In this document: positions 54,400 through 64,000 of the stretch, one piece after another
How positions within the stretch are numbered: position 1 is the stretch's first letter
Layout of the letters: each line of letters starts with the position of its first letter
NCBI RefSeq assembly: GCF_019457475.1
Contig: NZ_CP080413.1
Location: 558,001-622,000, forward strand
DNA length: 64,000 nt
DNA from: Shewanella acanthi
Lineage (GTDB): Bacteria; Pseudomonadota; Gammaproteobacteria; Enterobacterales; Shewanellaceae
Direction of reading: 5' to 3'
Translations under genes and position numbers: made by a program
The notes under the pieces: model-generated
What the model was told of the DNA's origin: nothing
Seen by the model: only the letters and a program-made list of their open reading frames with translations
The model's database searches: none

Positions 54400-55181
54400 A
54401 GTTTTTAGACAGTATTGCCGACTTAGGGCGCAGCGCTATTGGCATAGTTCAGGGCATGGGCAAAGCGGGTCTTATGCTGTGGGGGGCGATTTTCCGCTGG
54501 CCACAGGTAAAAAAGGGATTGCCGTTACTCGTTCGCCAAATCTATGTAGTGGGCGTGCAGTCGATGGTGATTATTTTGGTATCAGGCCTATTTATTGGCA
54601 TGGTATTGGCGCTGCAGGGCTATAACATTTTAGTGGGCTTTGGTACCGAAGAAAGCCTAGGCCCTATGGTTGCCTTGAGTTTACTGCGTGAATTAGGCCC
54701 TGTTGTGACGGCACTGTTATTCGCGGGCCGCGCGGGTTCAGCTCTTACCGCCGAAATCGGTTTGATGAAGAGTACGGAGCAGTTATCGAGCCTAGAAATG
54801 ATGGCAATCGATCCGCTAAGACAAATTATTGCGCCGCGTTTTTGGGCTGGGGTGATAAGTATGCCATTGTTAGCCTTGATGTTTACCGCAATTGGCATCT
54901 ATGGAGGCCATTTGGTGGGCGTGGAATGGAAGGGCATCGATAGCGGTGCGTTTTGGTCAATTCTGCAGGCCTCGGTAGAATGGGAAAAAGATATAGTTAA
55001 CTGTTTGATTAAAAGCGGAGTATTTGCGGTAGTGGTGACTTGGATTGCACTTTACCGCGGCTATCAAGTCGTACCTAATCCTGAAGGGATCAGCCGCGCG
55101 ACAACATCAACCGTAGTGCAATCGAGTTTAGCGGTATTAGCATTGGACTTTTTACTAACAGCCCTGATGTTTGGCCGCTAA
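54396..55181 (+). CDS. mlaE: Phospholipid transport permease MlaE
   Basis: The 261-residue polytopic permease has five to six membrane helices and the conserved [21 protein letters not shown] segment of MlaE/YrbE permeases, which contacts MlaF. It partners with MlaF, MlaB and MlaD in the inner membrane. It is translationally coupled to mlaF. Confidence 0.96.
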   Translation: MKFLDSIADLGRSAIGIVQGMGKAGLMLWGAIFRWPQVKKGLPLLVRQIYVVGVQSMVIILVSGLFIGMVLALQGYNILVGFGTEESLGPMVALSLLRELGPVVTALLFAGRAGSALTAEIGLMKSTEQLSSLEMMAIDPLRQIIAPRFWAGVISMPLLALMFTAIGIYGGHLVGVEWKGIDSGAFWSILQASVEWEKDIVNCLIKSGVFAVVVTWIALYRGYQVVPNPEGISRATTSTVVQSSLAVLALDFLLTALMFGR

Positions 55182-55234
55182 CGGAAAGCGCCAAGGATAC
55201 AGATTTAGATGGATTAACCGAGTGGTAACTGAGT

Positions 55235-55708
55235 ATGTTGACACGAAAAATTGAATTGTTAGTGGGTATGTTTCTTTTAACAGGTTTGGCCGCCTTCCTT
55301 GTATTGGTATTTAACGTCGCCAATATTGAGGTTAAAACCGACGATAGCAGCTATACCCTAACCGCCAATTTCACTAATATTGGCGGCCTTAAAGTACGCT
55401 CTCCGGTCAAAGTGGGTGGGGTAGTCGTCGGCCGTGTGAGCCAGATTGATTTAGATCCGGTTAAATTGGTTGCGGTTGTGACCATAGTCATGGATAGAAA
55501 ATTCGATAAATTCCCTGAAACCAGTAGCTTGGCTATTTTAACTTCTGGCCTGTTAGGGGAGCAGTTCCTCGGGTTAACCCCAGGATTTGTTGATGACGAT
55601 GTGAGCATGCTGAAGGATGGCGATAAAATTGAAGATACTCGCTCAGCCTTAGTGTTAGAGGATCTGATTGGTCAGTTCCTGTATAGTATGGGTTCAAAGG
55701 ATAAATAG
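55235..55708 (+). CDS. mlaD: MCE-domain phospholipid-binding protein MlaD
   Basis: The 157-residue protein has one N-terminal membrane helix (about 7-27) and one MCE domain (about 40-118). The MCE domain includes FTNIGGLKVRSPVKVGGVVVGRV and the ILTSGLLGEQFLGL hydrophobic loop that forms the hexamer pore. The C-terminal tail is short. It delivers lipid to MlaC. Confidence 0.95.
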   Translation: MLTRKIELLVGMFLLTGLAAFLVLVFNVANIEVKTDDSSYTLTANFTNIGGLKVRSPVKVGGVVVGRVSQIDLDPVKLVAVVTIVMDRKFDKFPETSSLAILTSGLLGEQFLGLTPGFVDDDVSMLKDGDKIEDTRSALVLEDLIGQFLYSMGSKDK

Positions 55709-55719
55709 AGGTTACCGCT

Positions 55720-56373
55720 ATGTTTAAACGCTTTTCGCGCTTATTACTGCCGTTAGTGTGGATTTTTACAGTTACCAACGCACTGGCTGCCGACACTACC
55801 ATCAACACTATGGACCCTTACGCCATGGTGAAATCGGTAGCGAATAAAACCTTCGATAGATTCCATCAAGATAAGGCTGTAATCGATGCGGATGCGGATC
55901 ATTTAAAAGTGATCGTGCGTGAAGAATTAATGCCTTATATCGATACCAAATACGCCTCATATAAAGTCTTAGGTCAGTACTTAAAAGAGACGACAGAAGA
56001 TCAACGTAATCACTTTGTCACGGCATTTGAAGGTTATTTAGTGTCGACCTATGCTCAAGCGTTTACCGAGTACACTGACCAAAAAATCGAGTTCTTACCG
56101 GGTAGCGATTACAGCAACGAAAAGATGGTCGATGTGAATGTGCAGATTATTGAAGCAGGTCGCCCGCCGATTAAGCTGCTATTCAAGGTTCGTCGCTTAA
56201 AAGATGACTCGTGGAAAGCCTTTGACTTGGTCGCCGAAGGGGTGAGTTTGCTGTCGTCAAAGCAGTCTGAAATCTCGAATCTTATCCGTCAGCAAGGTAT
56301 CGATTCAGTGATCAAAATGCTTGAAGATCGCACTAAAGACAAAGTGACTAAACAGCCCAAAGCAGGGAAATAA
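55720..56373 (+). CDS. mlaC: Periplasmic phospholipid carrier MlaC
   Basis: The 217-residue protein has a signal peptide ending TNALAAD (about residue 24). The mature domain (about 30-200) has the MlaC/Ttg2D pattern with ELMPYIDTKYASYKVLG and DVNVQIIEAGRPPIKLLFKV. It ferries lipids between the outer-membrane MlaA complex and MlaFEDB. The C-terminus is lysine-rich. Confidence 0.95.
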   Translation: MFKRFSRLLLPLVWIFTVTNALAADTTINTMDPYAMVKSVANKTFDRFHQDKAVIDADADHLKVIVREELMPYIDTKYASYKVLGQYLKETTEDQRNHFVTAFEGYLVSTYAQAFTEYTDQKIEFLPGSDYSNEKMVDVNVQIIEAGRPPIKLLFKVRRLKDDSWKAFDLVAEGVSLLSSKQSEISNLIRQQGIDSVIKMLEDRTKDKVTKQPKAGK

Positions 56374-56378
56374 GCGCC

Positions 56379-56672
56379 GTGGTTGAATTTGTACAACAGG
56401 GTAATGTGTGTCATCTCAATGGACGTTTATCCCAGAAAGAGGTGACTTTGCTATGGGACAACAAACATTCGTTGTTTAGCCAAGATACCCAAGTGTTGTC
56501 TTTAGCACAGCTTGAATACAGTGATAGCGCGGGTGTGGCATTTTTGCTGGCACTGGTGCGCCAACATCCAATACCGCTGGTATTGAGCGCTGCCTCGGAG
56601 CAGTTAGCAAAATTAATCGATTTATATGATTTACAGTCCTTCTTCACCGAAGAGGCCCATCGAAAAGGTTAG
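56379..56672 (+). CDS. mlaB: STAS-domain protein MlaB
   Basis: The 97-residue STAS-domain protein binds MlaF and stabilises the complex. The conserved loop is YSDSAGVAFLLALV (about 48-61), with the serine at the usual regulatory position. It starts five bases after mlaC; GTG is used. Confidence 0.9.
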   Translation: MVEFVQQGNVCHLNGRLSQKEVTLLWDNKHSLFSQDTQVLSLAQLEYSDSAGVAFLLALVRQHPIPLVLSAASEQLAKLIDLYDLQSFFTEEAHRKG

Positions 56673-56678
56673 AATTTC

Positions 56679-56930
56679 ATGGAATGCAGCTTAATAGAAC
56701 AGATTTTACGTGATGCGCTAGAACTTGAAGAAGTGCGCGCAAGCTCCGACGGCAGCCACTATAAAGTGATCGCCGTGGGAGAATGTTTCGATGGCATGAG
56801 CCGCGTAAAGCAACAACAGGCAATTTATGCACCGCTGATGAGCTATATTGCCAGCGGTGAGTTACATGCGCTAACGATTAAAACTTTCACGCCGACACAA
56901 TGGAAACGCGAAAAAGTTTTCAACAGCTAG
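56679..56930 (+). CDS. ibaG: BolA-family protein IbaG
   Basis: The 83-residue BolA-like protein has VRASSDGSHYKVIAVGECFDGMSRVKQQQAIYAPLM, with the histidine that coordinates an Fe-S cluster with monothiol glutaredoxin in this family. In E. coli ibaG also lies between mlaB and murA. It responds to acid stress there. Confidence 0.93.
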   Translation: MECSLIEQILRDALELEEVRASSDGSHYKVIAVGECFDGMSRVKQQQAIYAPLMSYIASGELHALTIKTFTPTQWKREKVFNS

Positions 56931-56936
56931 TAGTGA

Positions 56937-58202
<1,266 letters not shown>

Positions 58203-58242
58203 TCTCTACAAACAAATCAGTGATCTACTATTTGTTAGATAT

Positions 58243-58271
58243 AAAAAACCAGCTCTAGTAGCTGGTTTTTT
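58243..58271. terminator. Bidirectional terminator between murA and degS
   Basis: AAAAAACCAGCT and AGCTGGTTTTTT form a 12-base stem with loop CTAGT, flanked by A and T runs. Confidence 0.9.
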
Positions 58272-58292
58272 ATTGCTTCATTTGAGTGGGGT

Positions 58293-59381
58293 TTATTTAT
58301 CTTTATCGATAACGACCTTCTCATCGATTGTCACATTTAGCGCCTGCTCTTTACCTTGGCGTATCACTGTAACGAGCACGGTTTTACCGGGCGTTGTTTC
58401 AGCGATTCTATCCATTAGCATTTCAACACCTGGGACATCTTCACCGTCGTATTTAATGATTACATCCCTTGGTTGCAATAATCCGCGGGCTGCTGGACCA
58501 CTCGGGTCAACGCCAGTCACTAACACACCGCGAAGATCGGGAAGATTGAGAATTTGTGCGACAACAGGGTTGATTGGCTCGCCAGATATGCCAATGGCTC
58601 CACGGATAACACGACCATTTTTAATCAGTTTTCCCATGATACTGTGGGCAAGTTTGATGGGGATGGCAAAGTTAATCCCATGACCACCGCCTTCTTCACC
58701 AACTTGGAAGGCAGCGGTATTAATGCCTATAAGGCTGCCGTTGGTATCGATTAATGCGCCGCCTGAGTTACCGGCATTAATCGCCGCATCAGTCTGTAAG
58801 AAATCGAGATAACCCGAGCTTAAACCGTTACGGCCGGTGGCACTGATAATGCCTTGGGTAATGGTTTGACCTAGGTTGTAGGGATTACCGATGGCAAGTA
58901 CAACATCACCTACCTGTGGCGGGCTATCTAAGTTAACTGGGACGATTGGCAGGTTATCGCCTTCAATCTTGAGTACTGATAAGTCAGTTTCAGGATCAAA
59001 ACCGACGACCTCGGAGGTAAATTTACGGCCATCTTGAAGTGCCACTACAATCTCATCGGCTTTTTTAATCACATGATAATTCGTGAGAATATAGCCTTCT
59101 TTACTCATGATGACGCCAGAACCTAGTCCTTGGAGTGAACCTGAGTTAAGTGGGCGACTTTGGTCGATGCTAAGACTATAAATGTTAACTACCGCAGGGG
59201 CTGCGCGGCGAACCGCCTTGGCAAAGGACAACTCAACGGTGTGATTGCCACGATTTTGCAATAGGGACTTTCCAATGTTTTTATCGTCGAAATAACGGGT
59301 TACGAATAAGAACATGGCCGCCATGATAAGGCCAAAGAGAATGGCTTTACCGAGATATAACAGGGTGTCTTTTAGATTCAT
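58293..59381 (-). CDS. degS: Site-1 protease DegS
   Basis: The 362-residue inner-membrane serine protease has one N-terminal membrane helix (about 9-27). Its protease domain has triad His in NYHVIKK, Asp in TDLSVL and Ser in GNSGGAL, and one PDZ domain (about 265-350) follows. It cuts RseA when outer-membrane protein C-termini bind the PDZ, starting the sigma-E response. It is downstream of degQ on the same strand, separated by a strong hairpin. Confidence 0.94.
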   Translation of the reverse strand: MNLKDTLLYLGKAILFGLIMAAMFLFVTRYFDDKNIGKSLLQNRGNHTVELSFAKAVRRAAPAVVNIYSLSIDQSRPLNSGSLQGLGSGVIMSKEGYILTNYHVIKKADEIVVALQDGRKFTSEVVGFDPETDLSVLKIEGDNLPIVPVNLDSPPQVGDVVLAIGNPYNLGQTITQGIISATGRNGLSSGYLDFLQTDAAINAGNSGGALIDTNGSLIGINTAAFQVGEEGGGHGINFAIPIKLAHSIMGKLIKNGRVIRGAIGISGEPINPVVAQILNLPDLRGVLVTGVDPSGPAARGLLQPRDVIIKYDGEDVPGVEMLMDRIAETTPGKTVLVTVIRQGKEQALNVTIDEKVVIDKDK

Positions 59382-59434
59382 GGCAGGCTAAAAATGGCAA
59401 AAGGTGAGTTAGGTTAACATGTTTAAACAAGCAA

Positions 59435-59462
59435 AGCATAGGGAACCAAGGTTCCCTATGCT
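59435..59462 (-). terminator. Perfect hairpin between degQ and degS
   Basis: AGCATAGGGAACC and GGTTCCCTATGCT form an exact 13-base stem, 46 bases after the degQ stop. On the minus strand TTTGCTTG follows. It is probably a terminator or an mRNA-processing hairpin; the T-run is weak. Confidence 0.6.
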
Positions 59463-59507
59463 GATCAAGGTCAGAAAAATTGCTGAAAGATCAGCGATGA
59501 AGGCAGT

Positions 59508-60860
59508 TTATCTGAGGACTAAGTAAAGCATGCTCTTATCGCGAAGGATTTTAAGGGCTACTGCACCTTCTTGATCTTTTAGCTGCGCCTTAAGTGACTT
59601 GAGATCTTTAATCGCTGAGCGGTTAATCCCTACAATTACGTCACCTTTTTGTAGGCCGCTCATCGCGGCAGGTGAGCCCTTTGCCACATCGGTGATTTCA
59701 ATGCCCTTTGATGAGTTTTCTAAAGACGCACCTTGCAGCATTGGGTGGACTGCGCCCGCGGCTTTTTCACTGGTTTGGCTCGCTTCACCCAAGGTGACCT
59801 TAACGGTTCGCTTGTCGCCATCACGGATTATCCCGAGCTCAACTTTTGCACCTGCCCCCATAGTGGCAACCTTTGCACGTAACTCTTGGAAGGATTTAAT
59901 CGCGCGGCCATCGACACTAACAATAATATCGCCTGCTTTAATACCGGCTTTTTCAGCGGCGCTGCCTGCGGTGACTTCATTCACAAAGCCGCCGTGCTGG
60001 GTATCTAAACCAAAACCTTGGGCTAACTGGCTGTCTAGATCGCGACCCGAGATCCCAAGGACACCGCGGCGAACTTCACCGTGCTCGGCGATTTGAGAGA
60101 CCAAGTTTTTCACCATATTGGCAGGGATCGCAAAACCGATCCCGACATTACCACCACCGGGTGCGACGATCGCTGTGTTGATACCAATCAATTCACCATT
60201 AAGGTTTACCAGCGCGCCACCCGAGTTACCACTGTTGATAGCTGCATCGGTTTGGATAAAGTTTTCAAGCATTTCAATACCAAGGCCGCTGCGACCTAGT
60301 GCGCTAACAATACCGGAGGTCACAGTTTGTCCAAGGCCGAATGGGTTGCCGATGGCAACGGCAAAATCACCTACACGCAGTTCATCTGAATCGGAGGTTT
60401 TAATCGCCACCAAATTTTTAGCTTCAATTTGCAGTAGGGCGATATCGGATTCAGAGTCGGTACCAATTAGTTTAGCTTTAACTTCACGGCCATCATGCAG
60501 ACCCACTTGGATATCGTCGGCGCCATCGATCACGTGGTTATTGGTTACGATATAGCCTTTTTCTGCATCGAGAATGACTCCTGAACCTAAGCCTCTAAAT
60601 GGGCGCTCTTGTACTTGCTCCTGTGGGGCATTTGGACCAAAGAAATAACGAAATACATCAGGAACACGTTGTTTAGAAACTTGGGTGCCTGTCACTGCTA
60701 CTGAGACCACTGCAGGAGTCGTACGCTCCAACATGGGGGCAAGGCTGGGAAGAGTTTGACCTTCGACGGATTGTGGAATCGCTGCCTGGGAAATTTGCGG
60801 CATTATCGTTAAGGTTGCGGCTAACATGGCGGCTGAAAGTACAGATAATTTCGTTTTCAT
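59508..60860 (-). CDS. degQ: Periplasmic serine protease/chaperone DegQ
   Basis: The 450-residue HtrA-family protease has a signal peptide ending ISQAAIP (about residue 27). Its trypsin-like domain carries His in TNNHVIDG, Asp in SDIALLQ and Ser in GNSGGAL. Two PDZ domains (about 260-350 and 365-445) follow. It degrades misfolded periplasmic proteins. The presence of two PDZ domains separates it from DegS. DegP is a close alternative name, but pairing with degS favours DegQ. Confidence 0.93.
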   Translation of the reverse strand: MKTKLSVLSAAMLAATLTIMPQISQAAIPQSVEGQTLPSLAPMLERTTPAVVSVAVTGTQVSKQRVPDVFRYFFGPNAPQEQVQERPFRGLGSGVILDAEKGYIVTNNHVIDGADDIQVGLHDGREVKAKLIGTDSESDIALLQIEAKNLVAIKTSDSDELRVGDFAVAIGNPFGLGQTVTSGIVSALGRSGLGIEMLENFIQTDAAINSGNSGGALVNLNGELIGINTAIVAPGGGNVGIGFAIPANMVKNLVSQIAEHGEVRRGVLGISGRDLDSQLAQGFGLDTQHGGFVNEVTAGSAAEKAGIKAGDIIVSVDGRAIKSFQELRAKVATMGAGAKVELGIIRDGDKRTVKVTLGEASQTSEKAAGAVHPMLQGASLENSSKGIEITDVAKGSPAAMSGLQKGDVIVGINRSAIKDLKSLKAQLKDQEGAVALKILRDKSMLYLVLR

Positions 60861-61274
60861 CTATTCATAACTCCAAATAAGGGACCTTAAGATCTAGACG
60901 TAATGCAATATCATTCTAGTGCGTGTCAGATCGAATCTGTATCGGTACCGGCTATTTGCCTAGGTAACCTTTCGGACTCGCACCTCATTGAAAAAGTTCA
61001 TCAATATTAACAAATGTTAATTCGTTGATGGCTATTTTATCAGCATTTTCTTGAGTGAAGCTGAAGTGAGCAATGTGGGCAGTTTATGCATTTTTCAAGG
61101 TTAAAAATGATTTTTAGAGGCAAGTTTGTTTGGTTAAATTCTAGTGCCATTCCTAAAAAAGTTTTTATCATTTATCACTTATTAAATGCATTACTGAGCG
61201 TAAATAGATGCTGCACGTTTTAGGCCGTGGTAAAATCTGCGCAGTTTGTGTAGAGCATTAAAGAGAATTATAAA
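60861..61274. other. Divergent promoter region between degQ and zapE
   Basis: About 410 bases with no supported gene. It must hold promoters for degQ (leftward) and zapE (rightward). The AT-rich part near 61010-61200 contains no confident signal. AGAGAATT at 61262-61269 is the weak ribosome binding site of zapE. Confidence 0.4.
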
Positions 61275-62387
61275 TTGCCCCAGTTAAGCCCTTGGCAGCA
61301 TTATCAAAAAGATCTAACTCGTGATGGTTTTTCCCATGATCCTGCGCAGGAAATGGCAGTAAAGGCGTTGCAACGAGTCTATGAGGATTTAACCGCCGTT
61401 ATTGAGCCAACTTCATTATTCGGTAGGTTGTTTGCTGGGCTTGGTCTTAAACCTATTGCTCCCGCACCTAAAGGTCTTTATTTATGGGGCGGGGTAGGCC
61501 GCGGTAAAACCTATTTGATGGATACCTTTTTTGATGCGCTGCCAGGCAATCAAAAGCTGCGCGCTCACTTTCATCGCTTTATGCATCAACTGCATTTAGA
61601 TTTAGATGCGTTAAAGGGCACACGGGATCCATTGATTGTTATTGCGAAAAAAATGGCGGCCCAATATAAAGTCATTTGTTTCGATGAGTTTTTCGTCTCT
61701 GATATTACTGATGCCATGTTACTTGGCACCCTATTCCAAGCCCTCTTTAAAGAAGGTGTGGTCTTGGTGGCAACTTCGAATATTATTCCCGATGACCTAT
61801 ACAAAAACGGTTTGCAGCGGGCACGCTTTTTGCCGGCGATAGCGTTAATCAATCAACACTGTGAAGTATTAAATGTGGATTCAGGAATCGACTATCGCCT
61901 GCGCACCCTTGAGCAGGCAGAGATTTACCACTATCCATTGGATGCCCAAGCAGATACCAATTTACTGCATTATTTCAGGCAGTTAGCGCCAGAAGTAGAA
62001 GTGTCTACTGCAGCTATTGAAATCGAAGGTCGTGAAATTGTAATTCGTCAACAGGCTCAGGGTGTGTTGCTAGCCGATTTTAGGGCGTTGTGTGATGGCC
62101 CCCGCAGTCAACGTGATTATATGGAGCTTGCGCGTATCTATCACACTGTATTGTTAAGCGGTATCGAGCAGATGGGGGCCTTACTCACAGGTGATGATAT
62201 TGCCAGAAGATTTCTTGCGATGGTGGATGAATTTTATGAGCGTAACGTAAAACTGATTGTCTCAGCAGAGGTACCACTCGAGGAAATTTATGCAGAAGGA
62301 CTCTTAAGTTTTGAATTCAGACGTTGCCGCTCACGTTTAATCGAAATGCAATCCCACGATTACCTAAAATCGGAGCATTTACCTTAA
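61275..62387 (+). CDS. zapE: Cell division ATPase ZapE
   Basis: The 370-residue AFG1-like AAA+ ATPase has Walker A GGVGRGKTYLMD (about 72-83), Walker B ICFDEFFVSDITDA, a sensor region VLVATSNIIPDDLY and an arginine-rich C-terminus (FEFRRCRSRLIE). ZapE joins the Z-ring during division in E. coli and is related to mitochondrial Lace1. It starts at TTG (61275), giving PQLSPWQHYQKDL, which matches the family N-terminus. Confidence 0.94.
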   Translation: MPQLSPWQHYQKDLTRDGFSHDPAQEMAVKALQRVYEDLTAVIEPTSLFGRLFAGLGLKPIAPAPKGLYLWGGVGRGKTYLMDTFFDALPGNQKLRAHFHRFMHQLHLDLDALKGTRDPLIVIAKKMAAQYKVICFDEFFVSDITDAMLLGTLFQALFKEGVVLVATSNIIPDDLYKNGLQRARFLPAIALINQHCEVLNVDSGIDYRLRTLEQAEIYHYPLDAQADTNLLHYFRQLAPEVEVSTAAIEIEGREIVIRQQAQGVLLADFRALCDGPRSQRDYMELARIYHTVLLSGIEQMGALLTGDDIARRFLAMVDEFYERNVKLIVSAEVPLEEIYAEGLLSFEFRRCRSRLIEMQSHDYLKSEHLP

Positions 62388-62531
62388 GTTGTTCTTGAAC
62401 CAAGAGAGCTTTAATCCACATTTCCTCCTCAAGTTTGCTGTGGTTTATTAAACCTAGGGATAATGAGCCTCAGCGATCGAATTTTTATGATTTTTGTCAA
62501 AATATCAGGTGATTTTTAGCTCACGTTTGTC

Positions 62532-62537
62532 TATAAT
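62532..62537 (+). promoter_or_regulatory. -10 element of the rplM-rpsI promoter
   Basis: An exact TATAAT is followed by a GC-rich discriminator CCGCCAC, as is typical of ribosomal protein promoters under stringent control. The -35 is weak. Transcription would start near 62544. Confidence 0.6.
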
Positions 62538-62543
62538 CCGCCA

Positions 62544-62682
62544 CCTGCCCACGTTACTCCGCCGATTGGGCGGAAGTTGTAAGCCGAAATAAGTACTCGA
62601 AGGGGTACCGAAAGGCATTTTTGTGTTGCTTGTAAATGCAGGCAGCATGTGAGACAGAAATTAACTTTGGGTTTTTGTAATA
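62544..62682 (+). promoter_or_regulatory. 5' leader of rplM-rpsI with stem-loops
   Basis: The 139-base leader has a first hairpin CCGCC / GGCGG (62560-62574) and a second pairing around 62626-62650 (TTGCTTG...CAGGCAGCA). Ribosomal protein L13 is known to repress its own operon in E. coli through the leader. Conservation of that mechanism here is inferred, not shown. Confidence 0.45.
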
Positions 62683-63111
62683 ATGAAGACTTTTACTGCT
62701 ACACCAGAAACTGTAACTCGTGACTGGTTCGTCGTTGATGCAGACGGCAAAACTTTAGGTCGTATCGCTACCGAAATCGCTCTCCGTTTACGCGGTAAGC
62801 ACAAGCCAGAATACACTCCTCACGTTGACACTGGTGATTACATCATCGTTATCAACGCCGAGAAAGTTACTGTTACTGGTAACAAAGCGAAAGGCAAAAC
62901 GTACTACTCGCACTCAGGCTTCCCTGGTGGCATTAAGCAAATCAGCTTTGAAAAGCTGCAAGCTCATAAGCCAGAAATGATCATCGAGAAAGCAGTTAAG
63001 GGTATGTTACCAAAAGGTCCTCTGGGCCGTGCCATGTTCCGTAAACTGAAAGTTTACGCTGGCGCAGAACATAACCACGCTGCACAACAACCTCAAGTTC
63101 TTGATATCTAA
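62683..63111 (+). CDS. rplM: 50S ribosomal protein L13
   Basis: The 142-residue protein has the L13 core [23 protein letters not shown] and the C-terminal [21 protein letters not shown]. It is the first gene of the conserved rplM-rpsI operon, 14 bases before rpsI. Confidence 0.99.
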
Positions 63112-63125
63112 ACGGGATTAAGCAA

Positions 63126-63518
63126 ATGGCTGCAACTCAGTACTACGGCACTGGCCGTCGCAAAACCTCTACAGCTCGCGTATTCGCTAAAGCTGGTAGC
63201 GGCAACATCGTTGTAAATCAACGTCCTTTGGACCAGTACTTTGGTCGTGAAACTGCTCGTATGGTTGTTCGTCAACCATTAGAGTTAGTTGAAATGACTG
63301 ATAAGCTGGACATCTATGTAACTGTTAAAGGCGGTGGTATCACTGGCCAAGCAGGTGCAATCCGTCACGGTATCACTCGTGCTCTGATGCAATTAGATGA
63401 AGCTCTGCGTCCATCATTACGTTCTGCTGGTTTCGTTACCCGTGACGCTCGTAAAGTTGAGCGTAAGAAAGTGGGTCTACGTAAAGCACGTCGTAAACCA
63501 CAATTCTCTAAGCGTTAA
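63126..63518 (+). CDS. rpsI: 30S ribosomal protein S9
   Basis: The 130-residue protein has the [13 protein letters not shown] start and the [17 protein letters not shown] tail, which reaches the P-site tRNA. It is followed by a strong terminator. Confidence 0.99.
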
Positions 63519-63535
63519 TTTGCTTTTGGAATTTC

Positions 63536-63564
63536 AAAAAACCCAGCTTATGCTGGGTTTTTTA
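63536..63564 (+). terminator. Rho-independent terminator of rplM-rpsI
   Basis: AAAAAACCCAGC and GCTGGGTTTTTT form a 12-base stem with loop TTAT, 18 bases after the rpsI stop. Confidence 0.93.
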
Positions 63565-63630
63565 TTGCCTTTTTTTCGCTATTATCGTGGCCAACAATGG
63601 CAGTTTTGAGCCTTATTGAGGAGAAGTGTA

Positions 63631-63813
63631 TTGCAAATTTTTATGTTGGCACTGGCTTTGATGCTGATTTTTGAAGGTGTTGGTCCATTGCTATTTCCAA
63701 ATAAGTGGCGCCGATATTTAAATGAACTTTCTAATCAAAATCAGCAGGTTTTGCGCCGAATAGGTGGATCATTAGTGACTGCAGGGCTGATCATTTTGAT
63801 TATTTTTTCATAA
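63631..63813 (+). CDS. DUF2065 inner-membrane protein (YjeT-like)
   Basis: The 60-residue protein has two membrane helices and the family motif LALALMLIFEGVGPLLFPNKWRR, close to E. coli YjeT. The start TTG at 63631 follows GAGGAGAA by five bases; an ATG at 63643 is an alternative, and a longer TTG frame at 63616 would overlap the ribosome binding site. YjeT is next to purA in E. coli as well. The function is unknown. Confidence 0.85.
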   Translation: MQIFMLALALMLIFEGVGPLLFPNKWRRYLNELSNQNQQVLRRIGGSLVTAGLIILIIFS

Positions 63814-63879
63814 ATGACTTACCACAAATCTCCCAAAATCTGTTAGAATTCCGTTTTAACCACAACCTTGCAGCAAACA

Positions 63880-64000
63880 ATGGGCAAAAACGTAGTTGTT
63901 CTCGGCACCCAATGGGGTGACGAAGGAAAAGGTAAAATTGTCGACCTTTTAACTGAACAGGCAAAATATGTAGTTCGTTATCAAGGTGGCCACAACGCGG
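63880..64000 (+). CDS. purA: Adenylosuccinate synthetase, 5' part (cut by window edge)
   Basis: The ATG at 63880 opens [20 protein letters not shown] and continues to the window edge (about 40 residues). The [11 protein letters not shown] motif is the GTP-binding P-loop and active-site start of PurA, which condenses IMP and aspartate in AMP synthesis. The rest lies outside the window. Confidence 0.97.

Noticed and set aside
59599..60555. Long open frames opposite degQ
   Set aside because: The frames at 59599-60096 and 60118-60555 are antisense shadows of the degQ protease; their composition is Ser/Pro/Ile-rich and they have no start signals.

Overview
The window looks like a chromosomal segment of a Shewanella, probably of the oneidensis/MR-4/ANA-3 group. 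The inference rests on gene content and order: a NarQ-NarP pair divergent from a pentaheme NrfA nitrite reductase, ArcA, CRP, the kds-lpt-rpoN-pts cluster, the mla operon running into murA, the degS/degQ pair, zapE and rplM-rpsI. I saw no tRNA, rRNA, CRISPR array, prophage or complete insertion sequence. Most of the window is core genome; the accessory-looking parts are about 16.1-21.7 kb (an SMC-like operon) and 42.3-43.4 kb (palindromic repeats beside a small transposase-like ORF).

Layout: 0-1.5 kb holds a minus-strand PepSY/OmpR-regulator/sensor-kinase operon, with the kinase cut by the window edge. Next come crp (1.6-2.2), a Sel1/TPR protein, thpR, a GAF-PAS-GGDEF-EAL protein, hrpB, mrcB, ppiC, a lipoprotein acid phosphatase, a small PspB-like membrane protein, a DUF3581 protein with a hotdog-hydratase-like motif, and a Tat-dependent lipoprotein of the intradiol dioxygenase family. 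Positions 16.1-21.7 kb carry three tightly coupled genes: an SMC-like coiled-coil ATPase, a small KITE-like protein and a kleisin-like protein. A DAACS transporter, a secreted protein of unknown function, a UPF0114 membrane protein, fbp, a DPP-IV peptidase and arcA follow.

30.4-40.9 kb contains a DUF3293 gene behind a consensus CRP site, a lysine riboswitch controlling lysC through what appears to be a 21-codon leader ORF, an AstE/aspartoacylase-like gene, zntB, yacL, narP-narQ, nrfA with a recognisable NarP-type 7-2-7 box, and a PAP2 phosphatase. A RIO-type kinase lies at 41.4 kb. The repeat region that follows has four units of about 90-110 bp, each bounded by inverted copies of a GACAAGGCCGGACA-like motif. 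It is flanked by a 77-aa helix-turn-helix ORF and a previously unlisted 32-aa ORF with a very strong ribosome binding site. An OmpA-like lipoprotein and mgtE come next.

46.2-53.0 kb, on the minus strand, is the conserved envelope and nitrogen-PTS cluster kdsD-kdsC-lptC-lptA-lptB-rpoN-hpf-ptsN-rapZ-ptsO. It makes the LPS Kdo precursor and LPS transport parts, sigma-54 and the regulatory phosphotransferase branch. Divergent from it are mlaFEDCB-ibaG-murA, for retrograde phospholipid transport and the first committed step of peptidoglycan synthesis. The window ends with the periplasmic proteases degS and degQ, zapE, rplM-rpsI, a DUF2065 membrane protein and the 5' end of purA.

The best candidate for an under-described system is the SMC/KITE/kleisin operon. 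It resembles MksBEF/Wadjet machinery, but it has the gene order SMC-KITE-kleisin, has no visible JetD/MksG nuclease, and shows a non-canonical ABC signature region. Secondary candidates are the palindromic repeat cluster, the riboswitch-plus-leader-ORF arrangement of lysC, and an orphan terminator and structured region upstream of arcA.
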